Shown piece after piece: positions 11,702 through 23,424 of a stretch of DNA of 64,000 nt (the first letter of the stretch is position 1; each line of letters opens with the position of its first letter). The DNA is taken from contig NC_088918.1 in the NCBI RefSeq assembly GCF_963576675.1, positions 65,869,001-65,933,000 on the forward strand, in the 5' to 3' direction. Source of the stretch: Euphorbia lathyris. Taxonomy: Eukaryota; Streptophyta; Magnoliopsida; Malpighiales; Euphorbiaceae. The translations under genes and the position numbers were made by a program. The notes under the pieces were generated by a model. That model searched no databases. It worked only from the letters and a program-made list of their open reading frames with translations, and was not told where the DNA came from.

Positions 11702-14700
11702 CAAAGTATTTTGTGTACCCATTAAGCTGTTGTCTTTAAATATGATATCCATCCTTTTGCAATATGAATCAAACATCTTATTTTGTTCCACCATGGCCTC
11801 AACTCGCTCTCGTTCATGTTCTTCTTGCCCATTTCTATGCTCTTCTTGTGCCTTTAATTCAGATGTAAGTCTTGCAACCTCTTTTTTAGCTTATTTACTT
11901 CATCATTTTACTACTAGACGCCATTCCTTTAGTACTTGCTTTATATCTGAATCCTTTACTATGAGCATGTCACGATCTAACTCCTAATACCTATTGTAGC
12001 ACATGATCTTATGTGGGAACAGGTTTATTGTCATTGACTGGTTGATTCTCAATCCTTTGCATATATTCCTACATTATGTACAATAATTAATACCAAATGC
12101 AAGACACGGCTTGAAACTATATCCATATTTATGATGGATTCAAACTAGTCCCCTATTAATTATGTTGTAAAGAATTCATTAAAGCACAAACATTGTAAGT
12201 ATCATTTTGAGCCCTTCAACTTTTGTTCAACTTAGTTAAGTCCTTTGTTGAGCGATTTTTGCAAGTGCACGGTTTACGCTTGTAGTAATAAAAGATATCG
12301 AACCCATAGGAACGCTTATTTTGTAAAAACTTATTTAATTCAGATTAAATTCACTTTCTTTAGGTTTAATTAGAAAATCGATTTTGTTTGGTTTGAATGG
12401 AATATATTGTTGTGACTTAGAATCCACTTATGTCAACAGTTTGGATTATAATTACAGGAACTTAAGTTTAAGAATAAGAAGAATTCAAAATTCGCTTGCA
12501 TAAAGCAAGAAAGCAACTTATAACTTTGATTAGATTATGAATATATAATATCTTATCATTTAATGCAATTAACGGGCTTCGAACTGCGGACAATCTTTCT
12601 ACGGTCGGAACAGATTGCTACCTTAATCAAATTGGTGTTCTATGTTTGATAAGCCGAGCTATCAATCATGTCATCCATAAATCCTAATTATTTTAAGTGT
12701 TCAACAAAGTTTCCTTTAAAATATATTTTGTGTAAAAAGGTTTTTAATCAAAAACACTAGTTTATTACTTTAAAGAATATCGCTGGATTAAACTTGAAAA
12801 TAACAACAGTAGAAAATATATTGAATTGAAAACATAATTTATTAATGAAATATGAATCGTCACAAGTTAACAGAGAAGAATAAGCTTGGATAGCATTTTA
12901 ACTAATTTGAGTTCCAGGTTGTCAATCCTTTCCTCAAACTTCGTAGGCTTGTCAAACCCTGAGGCGCTTCAGCCGCTGGTTCTTCTCGCTGAATCCACTA
13001 TAGAATGTAAACTAATCTTCGAACAATTCTCGAACTTAAACTAATGAAACTGTGTTTGTATTTAAACTAATGAACAACTTGTGTACAACAAGTTTGCTTT
13101 TACAGAATTGAAAAACTAAATATAACTATCTAACTCTTTTCTGAATTAGAGTTTCTTCAACAAAAATATCCAACTCTTATTTCTGAAAATGTATGCTCTA
13201 TTTATAATTGCTGAAGGGTTTTATTTGAAGTGTCGTGTCTGCTGGTGAAGAGTCGTTTCTATCCGGACGAACAAACGCGTTGTTTTGAATTAAAACATGT
13301 GAAATCTGTGCAGAAAAGTTGATGTTTCTGTCGAGATTCTTGGAATCTCGGTCGCGACTTTAGGTTGAGGGAGAATTATGCACGAATGCGCGTTTTCATG
13401 TCTGAAAAACACGTGTCATGACCGAGATATTGGGAATCTCGGTTGTGATAGAGACTTTTGTCTCTGTTCCAAGACTGTTTCCCAACTCTTCATTTCGGTC
13501 TCTGAATTGTACGTGCCTTTTAGCTCGTATATATGATTTCTCTCTCGTCTTTGCTCCGTTTTAGCTCCTATTTGGATTTTTCCAAATAATTAAGTACCTT
13601 GCACAATAGAAACAAATATAGACGTAAAAGTATTCTAAATGAATATAATTAACATGATTTCAATACAAAACTAACGTAATTATTAATGTTATTTTAGGTA
13701 TATTTTGGGCTTATCATCCTTAAAGCTAGAGGGACAAAGGGTAAGTTCAAATACTGTTGAAATATTATGCACAGATAGTCTCTAAACTTTCTATTTATCT
13801 CATCTGAGTCCATGTTGACATTTTAAAACTTAGATCAATAGATTATTGGTTTTATGAAAAATAACTTAGTGTTTTTTTAACTAGGACATTATATACTCAA
13901 ACTATATTATAATACAAACTAGGAAATGAGTTATGAAAAGAATGAATTACTCACATAAATCCTTCTTGATTCTGAATCATGGAATGCAGTTTGTCCGTGA
14001 TCATCCGAAATTCCATAAGTGGCCTTCCACACATCAGACGCCTTTGGCAATTCGCCTAACTCCTCATCCATCTTCAGCATTAATAAGACAGTATCTTAAA
14101 CAAAATGTCCATAACATTTAAAGTAAATTTGATAACAGTTGTCCTATACATTTACCATTTCATACTTTATCTGTGTAAAAGGTTTTGGACCAGTTGAAGC
14201 AACCACTATGTGAAAGCCACGATTGGTTAAATTAATAGAACTTCGTTCCTACAAATTAATAAAATGTATTGTAACATTCATTCAAAATATAATTAGTACT
14301 AATACATAATAAATCAAACTAAAAAATCAGTTACGAACCTGAAAATCCTCATTTACAAACACTTTAAGCATGTTTTTCCAAGCTTCAGGAGATAGTTCTC
14401 CAGGAACATGTTTCAAACGTCCATCATCGTGTGGATACATGCAATATTGATTATGCAACTTATGTTTCCACCTACGATACGATGTCTGCATTTGGCAGAA
14501 ACAAAAATACTCAAATTTGGCTCTTTTCATGTCTGACGTGTCAGGCTCCACTTTTCCAGATTCTTCAAGCTTCTTCCACTTTTCAGGACTATCAATACTA
14601 ACATCAAAATAGTCCTGTAAAATATGTAAGTTCATTCAATTTAGTCTAACATTTACTACAATAATAAATATTAGACCTACAAACAATAAAGGGTTTACCT

Positions 14701-15822
14701 GAACCATAGCCCACAATTTGTGTCTATACTTCTTTTCCCAAGGCTCGGCCGGTGGTCCACAAATTCTAGCACAGTAACCTAACCATGATGATAATTTATT
14801 ACAGTGCTTCCCAATCGGTCTAAAATATTTACCTGGTGGGATGAAAACGATTAATTTATTTTTTCTTCCCTCGGTGAGTTTATCGAGATCCATGCCTTTG
14901 TATGCTCCCCAACCACTAGTTGATCTCCCTAAAAAATATGAAACAACAGGAATTCATTAAAAAACAAAATGAGATATTTTGATTGAAGCAATAGTTATTA
15001 AAGATTATTAAAAAAATGAAATAAACCTTGAACGATATATGAATTTTCAGCGCTTGATAGACAATGATATCTAAATTGAGTATTATCAACATGATTATTA
15101 GATTGTAGATGGTCGAAACCTTATAAACGATTTGCACCCACATCATTAACCACTTCATTATGTGCATTGCTCCTCAAATTACGTTTCATTATATCTAACA
15201 TTGCATAAAAAACAAAAAATTAGAACACATTTATATCAATATATATGCATAAATAAAACTCAATTTATGATAATTATAATAACCACAACCATACCCAAAG
15301 TAGATGGACGTTATGAAGAATTGAAACATTCATCATGAATATGAGTAGATGTATGAGGAAGTTCCGCTCTAACTCTTTTATTTCTCATATCTAAATTGAC
15401 AAAATAAAATAATTATTGGCTATTGCAAATAGTCTACTTGTATAAAAATTATATTAGGAAATTAACAAAACTCAAATAGGATGTACTGTTTGCTAATGTG
15501 GTTGAAGACGGTGTATGTCCAGTCGCATTTGCACTTGTATCATTAAGGCCAGCACCATATGCAATATTTCCCCGCAAAATTTGTCTCCATCCATCTATTA
15601 AACAAAATTAAATTAATATTATACATTCTAATAGGAAAACAAAAGGTAAATGATACACAAATAATATATTATTACCTTTATTTGAACTTAATTAGGCAAT
15701 TCTTGACCCTTTGATGGAGAAATTGTATCTTCATCAGAATAATCATTTAAGATAGGTGGGTGATGTTGGAAGATCACCCGTCTTTTGCTAACGTACCTCT
15801 TAGGTTTGCTTACACTCGCCAT
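11702..15822 (-). pseudogene. Transposase_24 (Ptta/En/Spm, TnpA-like) gene, probably broken
   Basis: A spliced gene of the second CACTA gene class, DNA-binding proteins that assist transposition. Start at 15822 (MASVSKPKRYVSKRRVIF), followed after about 45 codons by a TAA in frame. Clear downstream exons: about 14890-14700 (GRKNKLIVFIPPG, WLGYCARICGPPAEPWE), about 14616-14340 (FDVSIDSPEKWKKLEESG, YRRWKHKLHNQYCMYPHDDG), about 14250-14165 (SINLTNRGFHIVVASTGPKPF), about 14065-13965 (LPKASDVWKATYG), and 11880-11702, a charged coiled-coil-like end (ELKAQEEHRNGQEEHERE). The pattern of conserved blocks followed by a Glu/Lys-rich tail is typical. A solo LTR lies in the intron before the last exon. 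Early stops suggest it is dead, or that I have misplaced a splice site. Confidence 0.7.
12246..13716. mobile_element. Solo LTR, 1.47 kb, TSD TCCTT
   Basis: The segment starts TGTTGAGCGATTTTTGCAAG and ends TTTGGGCTTATCA, so it has TG...CA ends in either reading direction. A perfect 5-bp duplication TCCTT flanks it (12241-12245 and 13717-13721). No ORF, primer site or second LTR is present. It is therefore a solo LTR left after recombination between two LTRs. The words GTGCACGGTTTACG and CGAACCCATAGGAACGC near one end recur in LTRs of many plants. The superfamily is not certain. Confidence 0.85.
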
Positions 15823-17948
15823 AATCTATCAAAGAAAAAAAGATCTCATTATTACTTATCTTAAGTATCTTCTACTACAAAGAGGCACAAATTAGCAAAA
15901 AGTTTTCATCAGCTAACCCATCAACTTTCATTTCATTATAGTTTTAATCATCATAAATTATCACACACCATTAATATAGGTAGCAAGCAATCAATCAAAA
16001 AACTAATTATCTATTATAATATCGGCTTATCAAACATATGAACTTAACTATCATTGAACCCATTAATTATTCATAACAATTTTACGAGCTTAACTGTGAC
16101 TAAACCAATCAATGCAAATGGCGTAATTTATATCAACAACCAATCACAATCATAAAACCTTTCTCCCCTTTTTGAGAATCAATAGAATGATAGAATTGAT
16201 AGCTAGATAAGCCTGCATTAGAAGCATTTCACAAAAACAGCTTGCTAGGATTCTTTGAATAACAATAATTCACAATTTCATAGATAAAGTAGTCATGCTT
16301 CTTGCATGAATATTCATGAAGTAAATATCTTAATTTAAAAAAATTAATTTAACTCATAGTAATTAGTAACTATGAGGTTTTAAATCGGGTCATATTGGCC
16401 AATAGCTTCACCTGCTCCATTATTTAAATCTACACAGATGATACTAAAAGAAATTCCAGTTTGTAAAAACGACCTGATAGATGCGATATATACATACGTA
16501 TATTGCAAAACCAATTTTAAATGATCAACAACAATAAGACGGAATGGTCATTAGTACCTGGATCACAATAGTGAAATGCGCAAAAACGATATACAAATCG
16601 ATGATCTGCAGAAAACAATAGATAATGTAAGGAATTATGATATAAAGTATGTCACTCAAGACATCAAAAACACACAAATACCTATAACTGATGATATACT
16701 TCAAATGGTTTTCTTAATATCAATGACTAAATATTTCGTTTAATAGATCTATAATTTCACTCAAGACTGACCTCAGGGGGACAAAAATAAAGCAAGTACA
16801 ATTATTTTACCACCAACATACAGATAAATCCTAAATAATTTGTGAAAAAAATTTAGCAAAAAAAGGGAAGGAATACTTATTGCAGAAAAAAGCCACAAAA
16901 AAGCCGCAAAAATACTTTGTGTGTGTGTGTGTAACGTGATTTTTATACTAGCAAAAAAATGTAAAATTTTGGCGCTAAACTTACCGTCCCAAATTATCTT
17001 ACCGCGTTTTAATAGAAGTATAGTCACTTTACACAACTCTTCTTAATTTATAGTAGTTTTATAATACAATATACCAAAACATTTAAAATTAAAATAAAAG
17101 AAGAATTACCTGAGATTGCATATCAAAGGCAGATCTTATTGAACAAGAAAACATTGAGTTTCTAATTAGATCTGATACTGGCATAGCGTTTTCCCTCAAA
17201 CTGATACTAAGTCGTGTTGTATAGAAAACAGAAAAGAGAACAAACTCTGGCCAGACCCATTCTCCGATTTAGAAAAAGGATAAATTAGTTGAAGTCGCAA
17301 AGTTCCACGAAAGACGAAGTCAATCGGATCAATTTTGATAACCAATGTTCTCTTCTAATTAATAAAGACTTACACTAGAGTTTAATTCTAAAAAGAGACA
17401 TAAAGAGACTTTAGTTATCCTTTATTTTCTAATGTTCAACTCCACTAACTAGATTTATATGTTGAATGAACTAAGTTATATGATAAAATAATTAACATGC
17501 TACAAGAATATTATTAATGTTTTGTGTTGACTTAGGTGTATTATTCAAAATTAATATCATCCATGAGCAACATTAAAGTTTAGGTAATAAACCATTCAAA
17601 TACAATAAATTATCAAAATATAATAAATCATATTAAAAATCCTTAAACATTCAATAAATTCGATACAACAACGATAATATAATCACAATATCTAAATAAC
17701 TTTATGAAACTAACTACAAATCTTTTAAAACAAAATTCTACACCAATTGAACTAACTAATAAGGTTCATTAAAAATATTGTTAACTAACCAATAATATTT
17801 TATCTTATCCGGGATCGATACATTAATCTTATAAAATAGACTCACTAGGACATGGATAAATCTCTCTTGTAACATAGGATATAAAGAGTTTATGAGACCT
17901 CGGCTTCAAGTAAGAATTGTCAACGGGAGTTGTAACACACATGATGCT
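15823..17948. other. Upstream part of the Transposase_24 gene and intergenic DNA
   Basis: Probably holds non-coding first exons of the minus-strand gene: for example a stretch ending CAATCTCAG|GTAATTC near 17110. A (GT) run lies at 16919-16931. From 17300 to 17948 the sequence is AT-rich and shows nothing recognisable. I searched for CACTA ends here without success. Confidence 0.3.
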
Positions 17949-18227
17949 TGTTGATTTTTTATGCATGAAAGATAAAAGAAAGAAGACCAATAATTATAAT
18001 ATGCAGAGATATTTGAGAGGTATATGTATTTTTAATATAGAAGGGAAAACTACAATTTATTCAGAGTTGTATGCAATTACTTATACTGCTAAAACACAAC
18101 TAGTTAAAAGAAAAATCTTCCCACAAAATAGCATAAAATATCTTCTTAAAGTTAGCAAAAAAATCAGAACTAAAACTAAACTATTTCAACCATTTAATCG
18201 GCAACTTTAAATTCAAATAACTAAACA
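17949..18227 (-). repeat. 3' LTR of the gag-only Copia element
   Basis: On the minus strand it reads TGTTTAGTTATTTGAATTTA... to ...AAAAAATCAACA. It aligns over its length with 19188-19469, with scattered substitutions and small indels. Confidence 0.8.
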
Positions 18228-18299
18228 CTCCTCCTTGAACTTAGTTGCTGAAATTTCATTAAAAAACTGTATGATTTGATATAGTCTATGGTCATAGGC

Positions 18300-19091
18300 A
18301 TTTTATAGTCATTAGCATGGGCATATGCATAATTATTAGGCATATTTGTAGGTATGGTTATGGGCATATTTTTTGTAGGCATGGTTATGGATCGTGTGCA
18401 TGTGCATGGGCATGGGCATATGTATTGATGGAGCTAAAATAACTCATCCGCTTCTTATTGGATATTCATGGCAGTTTTGCCTTGAATTTGACTTTTGCAC
18501 ATTCTTTCTACATGACCAATTTGGCCATGTTGATTGCATTACATGTAGTCTCCACCAATATTTGTATTGTGGATAATTTATCTTCTTACAGTGAGGACAA
18601 GATGAATGGTTTTCATCTAAGAAATTTCTTCTTTTCATTACTTAGGTGTATTATTGGTAATGCTGAGAAGCTTATATGCATAATCTTAAATGGTATTTGT
18701 CTCCTTCATTATTTGTAATTCGAATTCATGAATGAAGTTGATTTCTTGCATCCCTTTGATCTTCTCGCTTACCTTATATTCCTGCTCTAAAAAATCCAAA
18801 TATCTCTTTTGCAGATTTTAATGTCATTATTCTGTTAAAAGTAACAAATGAGACAACGGTGAACAAAATCGATATGGACTTCAATTTTCTCAACTTCTCT
18901 TTATGAGCTTTGAGTTGAGCCACTGTTGGGTTTTTTGGTAATTCAGGAACTTCATGTACATTCTCCTCCACATCTTCCCATAAATCACGAGAATTGAGAT
19001 AGGCTTTCATCTTCACACCCTATATTTGATAATTTGTTCCGTCAAATATCGGATGTGAAATTGAAGAAGAAAAAGAAAAAATTGAATCCAT
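18300..19091 (-). pseudogene. Copia gag remnant (Tnt1-like)
   Basis: Start at 19091 (MDSIFSFSSSISHPIFDG), a DUF4219-like N terminus, then KMKAYLNSRDLWEDVEE and LRKLKS...KSAKEIF, typical of Tnt1-type gag. A TAG replaces a Trp codon near 19019. After a gap, 18638-18444 encodes a damaged cysteine-rich region (CPHCKK...) that corresponds to the segment around the zinc knuckle. A His/Ala/Tyr/Met-rich stretch at about 18420-18300 comes from a GCATATGCCCATG-type repeat. Gag packages element RNA; this copy is not functional. Confidence 0.7.
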
Positions 19092-19187
19092 CTAGCTTGT
19101 TTGTGTTTGTGTTTGTTTTTGGCTTTTTTTTTGTTTTTTATTTTTAAACTCACAGATCCCTTCAAATCAAATTGCTCTTATACCACT

Positions 19188-19469
19188 TTATTGGTTTTTT
19201 ATTCATAAAAGATAAAAGAAAGAAGATAACTAATTATAATGTGTAGAGATATTTGAGAGAAATATGTACTTTCAATTTGAAAGGGAAAATCTACAATTTA
19301 TTTAGAGTTGTATGTAGTTAATTATACTGCTAAAACACAACTAGTTGAAAGAAAAATCTGGCTACAGAATGACATAAAATATCTTCTTAAAAATTAGCAA
19401 AAAAATCAGAACTGGAACTAGACTCTTTCAACCATTTAATCGACAACTTTAAATTCAAATAACTTAAAC
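19188..19469 (-). repeat. 5' LTR of the gag-only Copia element
   Basis: Pair of the LTR at 17949-18227. It lies directly beside the tRNA-Met primer site, which fixes the element orientation as minus. The outer border is approximate because the terminal bases have changed. Confidence 0.75.
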
Positions 19470-19786
19470 TATTTCATAAACTTGATTATGACTTCTCCAT
19501 AATGTTTATCACTTTCAATCCAACATTCAACTAGCAAACACCTTAGCATTGGTGTTGGGATTAATTTCTTCAACTTTTTGAAGAGAAGTGTTTGATCGTA
19601 CCCATGGGCTAGACCATGGGTCTAGATAAGGTCTTTGATCAACTTATGCAACTTAAATATGTGCAACAAAATTGATTCGACATCATCCCATTTGACATTT
19701 TTTATTTTATAAAATTTTAATTTCTTTTCCCAAGTTTTTCACTCTAACTAATGAGGAAATATAGCAATAATATGAACACACATGAT
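19470..19786. other. No gene recognised
   Basis: About 300 bp between two defective Copia elements. Nothing coding or repeated that I can identify. Confidence 0.4.
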
Positions 19787-21101
19787 TATTGAAACTCAAT
19801 TTTGATAAAGATTTGATCATGACAAAAATTACAATTAAGGAATTAGATCCCTCAAGTAATTAAAATTTATAATTAATATATGTCTTTATGTACTAACAAT
19901 TTTCTTTGAGTATTAAAAATTGTACAAGGCATATTAGGCTACTTCTAAAGAAAAAGGGCTTTAGTGAAATAAAGGCCTAATCAGAAGCAAGCCCAAGTCT
20001 ATAACCAAAAGCAAACCCAATCCAAAGTCAGAAGCATAGTCTCTTTCATCAGCTTCCCCTTTTTGGATAAAACATAGAGGACAGAAAACTCTGCCAGTCA
20101 CCCATCTCTCTACAATCACCAAAATGGAAGCGCTTAGCCTGTAGAAGTAGAAAGCAGAAGAAGATTATTGGTTGAAGATCTCAACGGTCAACGGTATTCT
20201 AAAGGCAGAAATGACTATTTTCCTCATTTAGCAAAAAAGACAAAGCAACCAGAAGCTCCAAAGAAGAACAAATGTTGTTTCTTCTTAACGATCTCCTTCT
20301 GAATTCAAACAGTTAGTTTGAATCTCTGCCTATATAAGCCAAGCTAAAAAACAAAGACAATCACCAATTCTCAAACGCAAAAATCATATACGAGATACAT
20401 TGTAAAAAGCTAGAAACAGAGCAAAAGTTCAATACACAATTCAAGTTCATATTTGTGTAATTGATTTGAGAGAGATTAGTTCAAACACATTTATTATCTG
20501 AAGAAATTGTATCTTTCTATTGTAAATCAGTAGTCTTTCGTTGCTTCGGTTATAAAGCAACAAAGAGTGAACTAGTTAAGTGTTGAGTGAATGAAGGTAC
20601 TTCATTCAGACTTAGACTGTATTGTAAAAGGTTTGTTCTCTACCTCTGAAAGAGATCAGTAGTGGATTAAAGCTCATAATAAGGTATTATGAGGACTGAA
20701 CGTAGGTATGAGACCGAACCAGTATAAATGTACTGAGTAATTTATTTCCTTGCTATTGTCGTTTACTTCTACTAAATATTGCATGCTCTGAACATTATCT
20801 CACATATTAACACTATGAACATTTTGTGCATAACTTAAACACCATTTGTCTTAAGCTCTTCAAAGCCTCTGATAAAAGAGCTGTCCTCTGAGTGGGAATT
20901 ATCAGAAGCTGAAGCAATCTCAGTAGACTGAAGTGCTAAAGTGTTGAAAAGCTTATTAGAGTGAAGTTGCCTTTGATACTGAAAATTGCCCTCTGTGTTT
21001 TATTGACTTAAGTGAGAATTTTTTTTAAAGGCGTAAATTACTCAATAGTTCTATTAACCCCCCTCCTTTAGAACTAATTCGCCTTATTAGGGACCAACAA
21101 G

Positions 21102-21113
21102 TGGTATCAGAGC
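21102..21113 (+). other. Primer binding site, tRNA-Met type
   Basis: TGGTATCAGAGC, complementary to the 3' end of plant initiator tRNA-Met, two bases after the LTR end. It marks the start of minus-strand DNA synthesis in Copia elements. Confidence 0.85.
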
Positions 21114-21163
21114 TAGTGCTTTATCTTAACGATATAACTATCTTGAGTTAAAAATCCCTCTAA

Positions 21164-22290
21164 ATGGCTGCCAATAGCACACATAACCTGCTTGGTAATG
21201 AGACCATACAGATCCTTCTAGAAGGACTGTCTATTACCAGACTCCCTATGTGATTCAGATCAAAATACACATTCTGGAAAAACAGAATGAAGAATTTTAT
21301 CCGAGCTCAAAGCATGAGTGCATGACTAGCAATAGTCAAAGGCCCACATGTTCCTACTGAAATAGTGGAAGGGGTAAAGGTTGTTGAGTCAGAAGATAAA
21401 TAGACTGATGAAGATCTTAAAAAGCTTTAAACAAATGCTTCAGCTATAAACATACTTCACTGTGTGTTAGATGCTGCATAATACAACACAGTTTCAGGTT
21501 GGCTTAGGAGATATGGAATAAGCTGGAGGTTACATACGAAGGAACCAACAATATGAAATAGTCCAAGGTCAACCAGAACATGAGGTTATATGAGTTGTTC
21601 AAAATGCAGGAGAGTGGAGGCATCTTAGACATGATTGCCAGATTTACTAATATCATCAACGAGCTCAAACGTTTGGGAAAGATTTTCTCAAAAAAGGAAC
21701 AAGTGAAGAAAATCCTCAGAAGTCTTTCAAAAAGCTGGCAAGCCAAGAAAACGGCCATTGAGGAAGCTCAGTACCTGACCACCTACAAATACGATGAACT
21801 CATAGGATCTCTACTCACTCATAAGATCTGTATGAATAACTTTTTAAGTGAAAGAAAAGTCAGAAGACAAAAAGTAGAAGTCCATCGTACTGAAAGTTGA
21901 CTCAACAGATGAGAGTTCAATAGACGATGAGAAATGACGATGTTCACTCGGAAGATGAAATGAATGTTCAAGAAGAGGATAAGTATAGCAAGAAGGCATT
22001 CAGAAGGTCTAACAGACCTAAGAGAGAGTACATTGACAACAATTTCAAGAAGGAAGCTAACAAACCTATCACATGCTTTGAATGTCATCAACTGGGGCAC
22101 ATAAAGTATAATTGCCCAAACCTGAATAAAGAGAAGAGACATGACAAGAAAACCATGGTGGCCATCTGAAATGATAGCGAGGAATCTCCATCCTTCGAAA
22201 ATGAAGTCTCTGAAATTGCGAACATATGCTTTATGGCCATTAAGATTGAAGAGCCCAAAGCCTTTAAGAAAGTTGGGTCATCCATCTTCT
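21164..22290 (+). pseudogene. Copia gag remnant with UBN2 domain and zinc knuckle
   Basis: Starts MAANSTHNLLGNET at 21164. It is the same protein type as the gag at 37434 but carries several in-frame stops in its first 140 codons. A long open part at 21580-21900 encodes the UBN2 core (MRLYELFKMQ, ARFTNIINELKRLGK). After a frame break, 21927-22169 carries one intact-looking CCHC knuckle, CFECHQLGHIKYNC. Pol is absent downstream. Confidence 0.8.
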
Positions 22291-22342
22291 GAATTTAGAG
22301 AAGAAACGGTAAATACACACTCTGTGATCTTTATTCCTTAAT

Positions 22343-22860
22343 AAAGAAATATAACAAAAAAAAAAAAATCATAAAGTCTATTTTAGAAGTTAGAGTAATT
22401 TATTTTTATTTATAGTGGATGATTCTCACTCATCATATTTACTTTATTTTGATTAATTATTTTTTATATTCTTTTCAAAACTAATTTTTATATTTATTTC
22501 ATAAATACTTTCAAAAAAGATACTAATTTCATAAATCTGAAAAATCAAACTTTAACCATACAAAAAAAAAAATCAAATTTTAATTTTTAATTATTACGAT
22601 TTGAATAGAATTGAACAAGGCTTATAGACAGGAGAGAGTGTGGAATCAAGGCGAGATATCATTGAAACGACCATCACATAAGATGCTAACGACACACGTG
22701 CAAGAGACTATCCACGTGCTAAGCAAAGGGCAAACTGGGGAGAGAAGGTGAAAATAAAAAGAGCGTATTTATTAAACGGCCAAACCGAAAAAAGCTGGAT
22801 CATAATAAACGGAGCTGAAGCTTAGAGGGTCCTCACATAAGAAGTATCGATACACAAACA
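22343..22860. other. Intergenic region before CAC3
   Basis: AT-rich to about 22600, then a less AT-rich stretch with two ACACGTG-type words (near 22694 and 22712) that look like plant G-box-related motifs. It probably contains the CAC3 promoter. No exon seen. Confidence 0.4.
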
Positions 22861-23424
22861 AAGACTCTTGCTCTGACGATCTCCCCGATGCTTCACCTCT
22901 CTCTCATTTTTTCTTAAATTTTCTTTCTCTTTCTTCCTCTTTACTTTCTTCTTCCCTCTCCTTTCTCTGCTCGATCTCACTCTCTCTCAATTTCTGGTAA
23001 TTTTCTCTCATTTTCTGCTATTTCTTTCGATTTCTTCTCTCTTTGTTTTTGTCCTCAATGTGCTGCTTAGCTTTGTTGCCTGCTGATTAATTGATTTTGT
23101 GTTATTTCTGTTTTTCAATGCTTAAATGTATAAGGATTAAGTTAGATTATCGATTTAATTGAATTGAAAGTTACTCACGTTGGTTTAACTGTGATAATTG
23201 TGCTCAATTATTTATGGATTAAAGATATAAAATGCATTTTAGTAGCTAAATAAAGCTTATACTTGTTCTCCGCAATATGACAGGTGCGCCTCTTTATTTC
23301 TATCGGTTTCTAAGAAATTGAAGTATCTCTTTTTGTAGATGCACTACTAATTCAGCCGAAATTTTGAAACTGTGAAGATCTAATTGGCAGATTTGGTTGA
23401 GCTAGTAAGTTTGACGGTGGGATA
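22861..23424 (+). promoter_or_regulatory. CAC3: CAC3 5' leader with a probable intron
   Basis: A long CT-rich leader (22880-22990, many CTCTCT/TTTCTT words) ends TTTCTG|GTAATTTT at 22996/22997. A good acceptor TTTTTGTAG ends at 23338, giving a 5' UTR intron of about 340 bp. An alternative acceptor ends at 23283. Pyrimidine-rich leaders and leader introns are common in plant housekeeping genes. The transcription start is inferred, not seen. Confidence 0.5.

Larger units (their letters stand above)
17949..19469 (-). mobile_element. Gag-only, internally deleted Copia element
   Basis: A short LTR retrotransposon on the minus strand. Its LTRs of about 280 bp are 17949-18227 (3' LTR) and about 19188-19469 (5' LTR), alike but clearly diverged. 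Next to the 5' LTR is a primer site matching initiator tRNA-Met (TGGTATAAGAGC on the minus strand, 19185-19174). Next to the 3' LTR is a purine tract (CAAGGAGGAG, minus strand). Between them is only a damaged gag gene, with no protease, integrase or reverse transcriptase. The divergence of the LTRs and the stops show it is old and cannot move on its own. Confidence 0.8.
19787..22342 (+). mobile_element. Truncated Sirevirus-type Copia element (5' LTR plus gag)
   Basis: The 5' LTR runs from about 19787 to 21099, ending GGGACCAACA, and is followed by a tRNA-Met primer site and a gag remnant. The head (TTGAAACTCAATTTTGATAA) and tail match the LTR ends of the larger element at 35857-47738, so both belong to related lineages. 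Sequence stops near 22342, just after gag. There is no pol and no 3' LTR. The left border is approximate. Confidence 0.75.
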
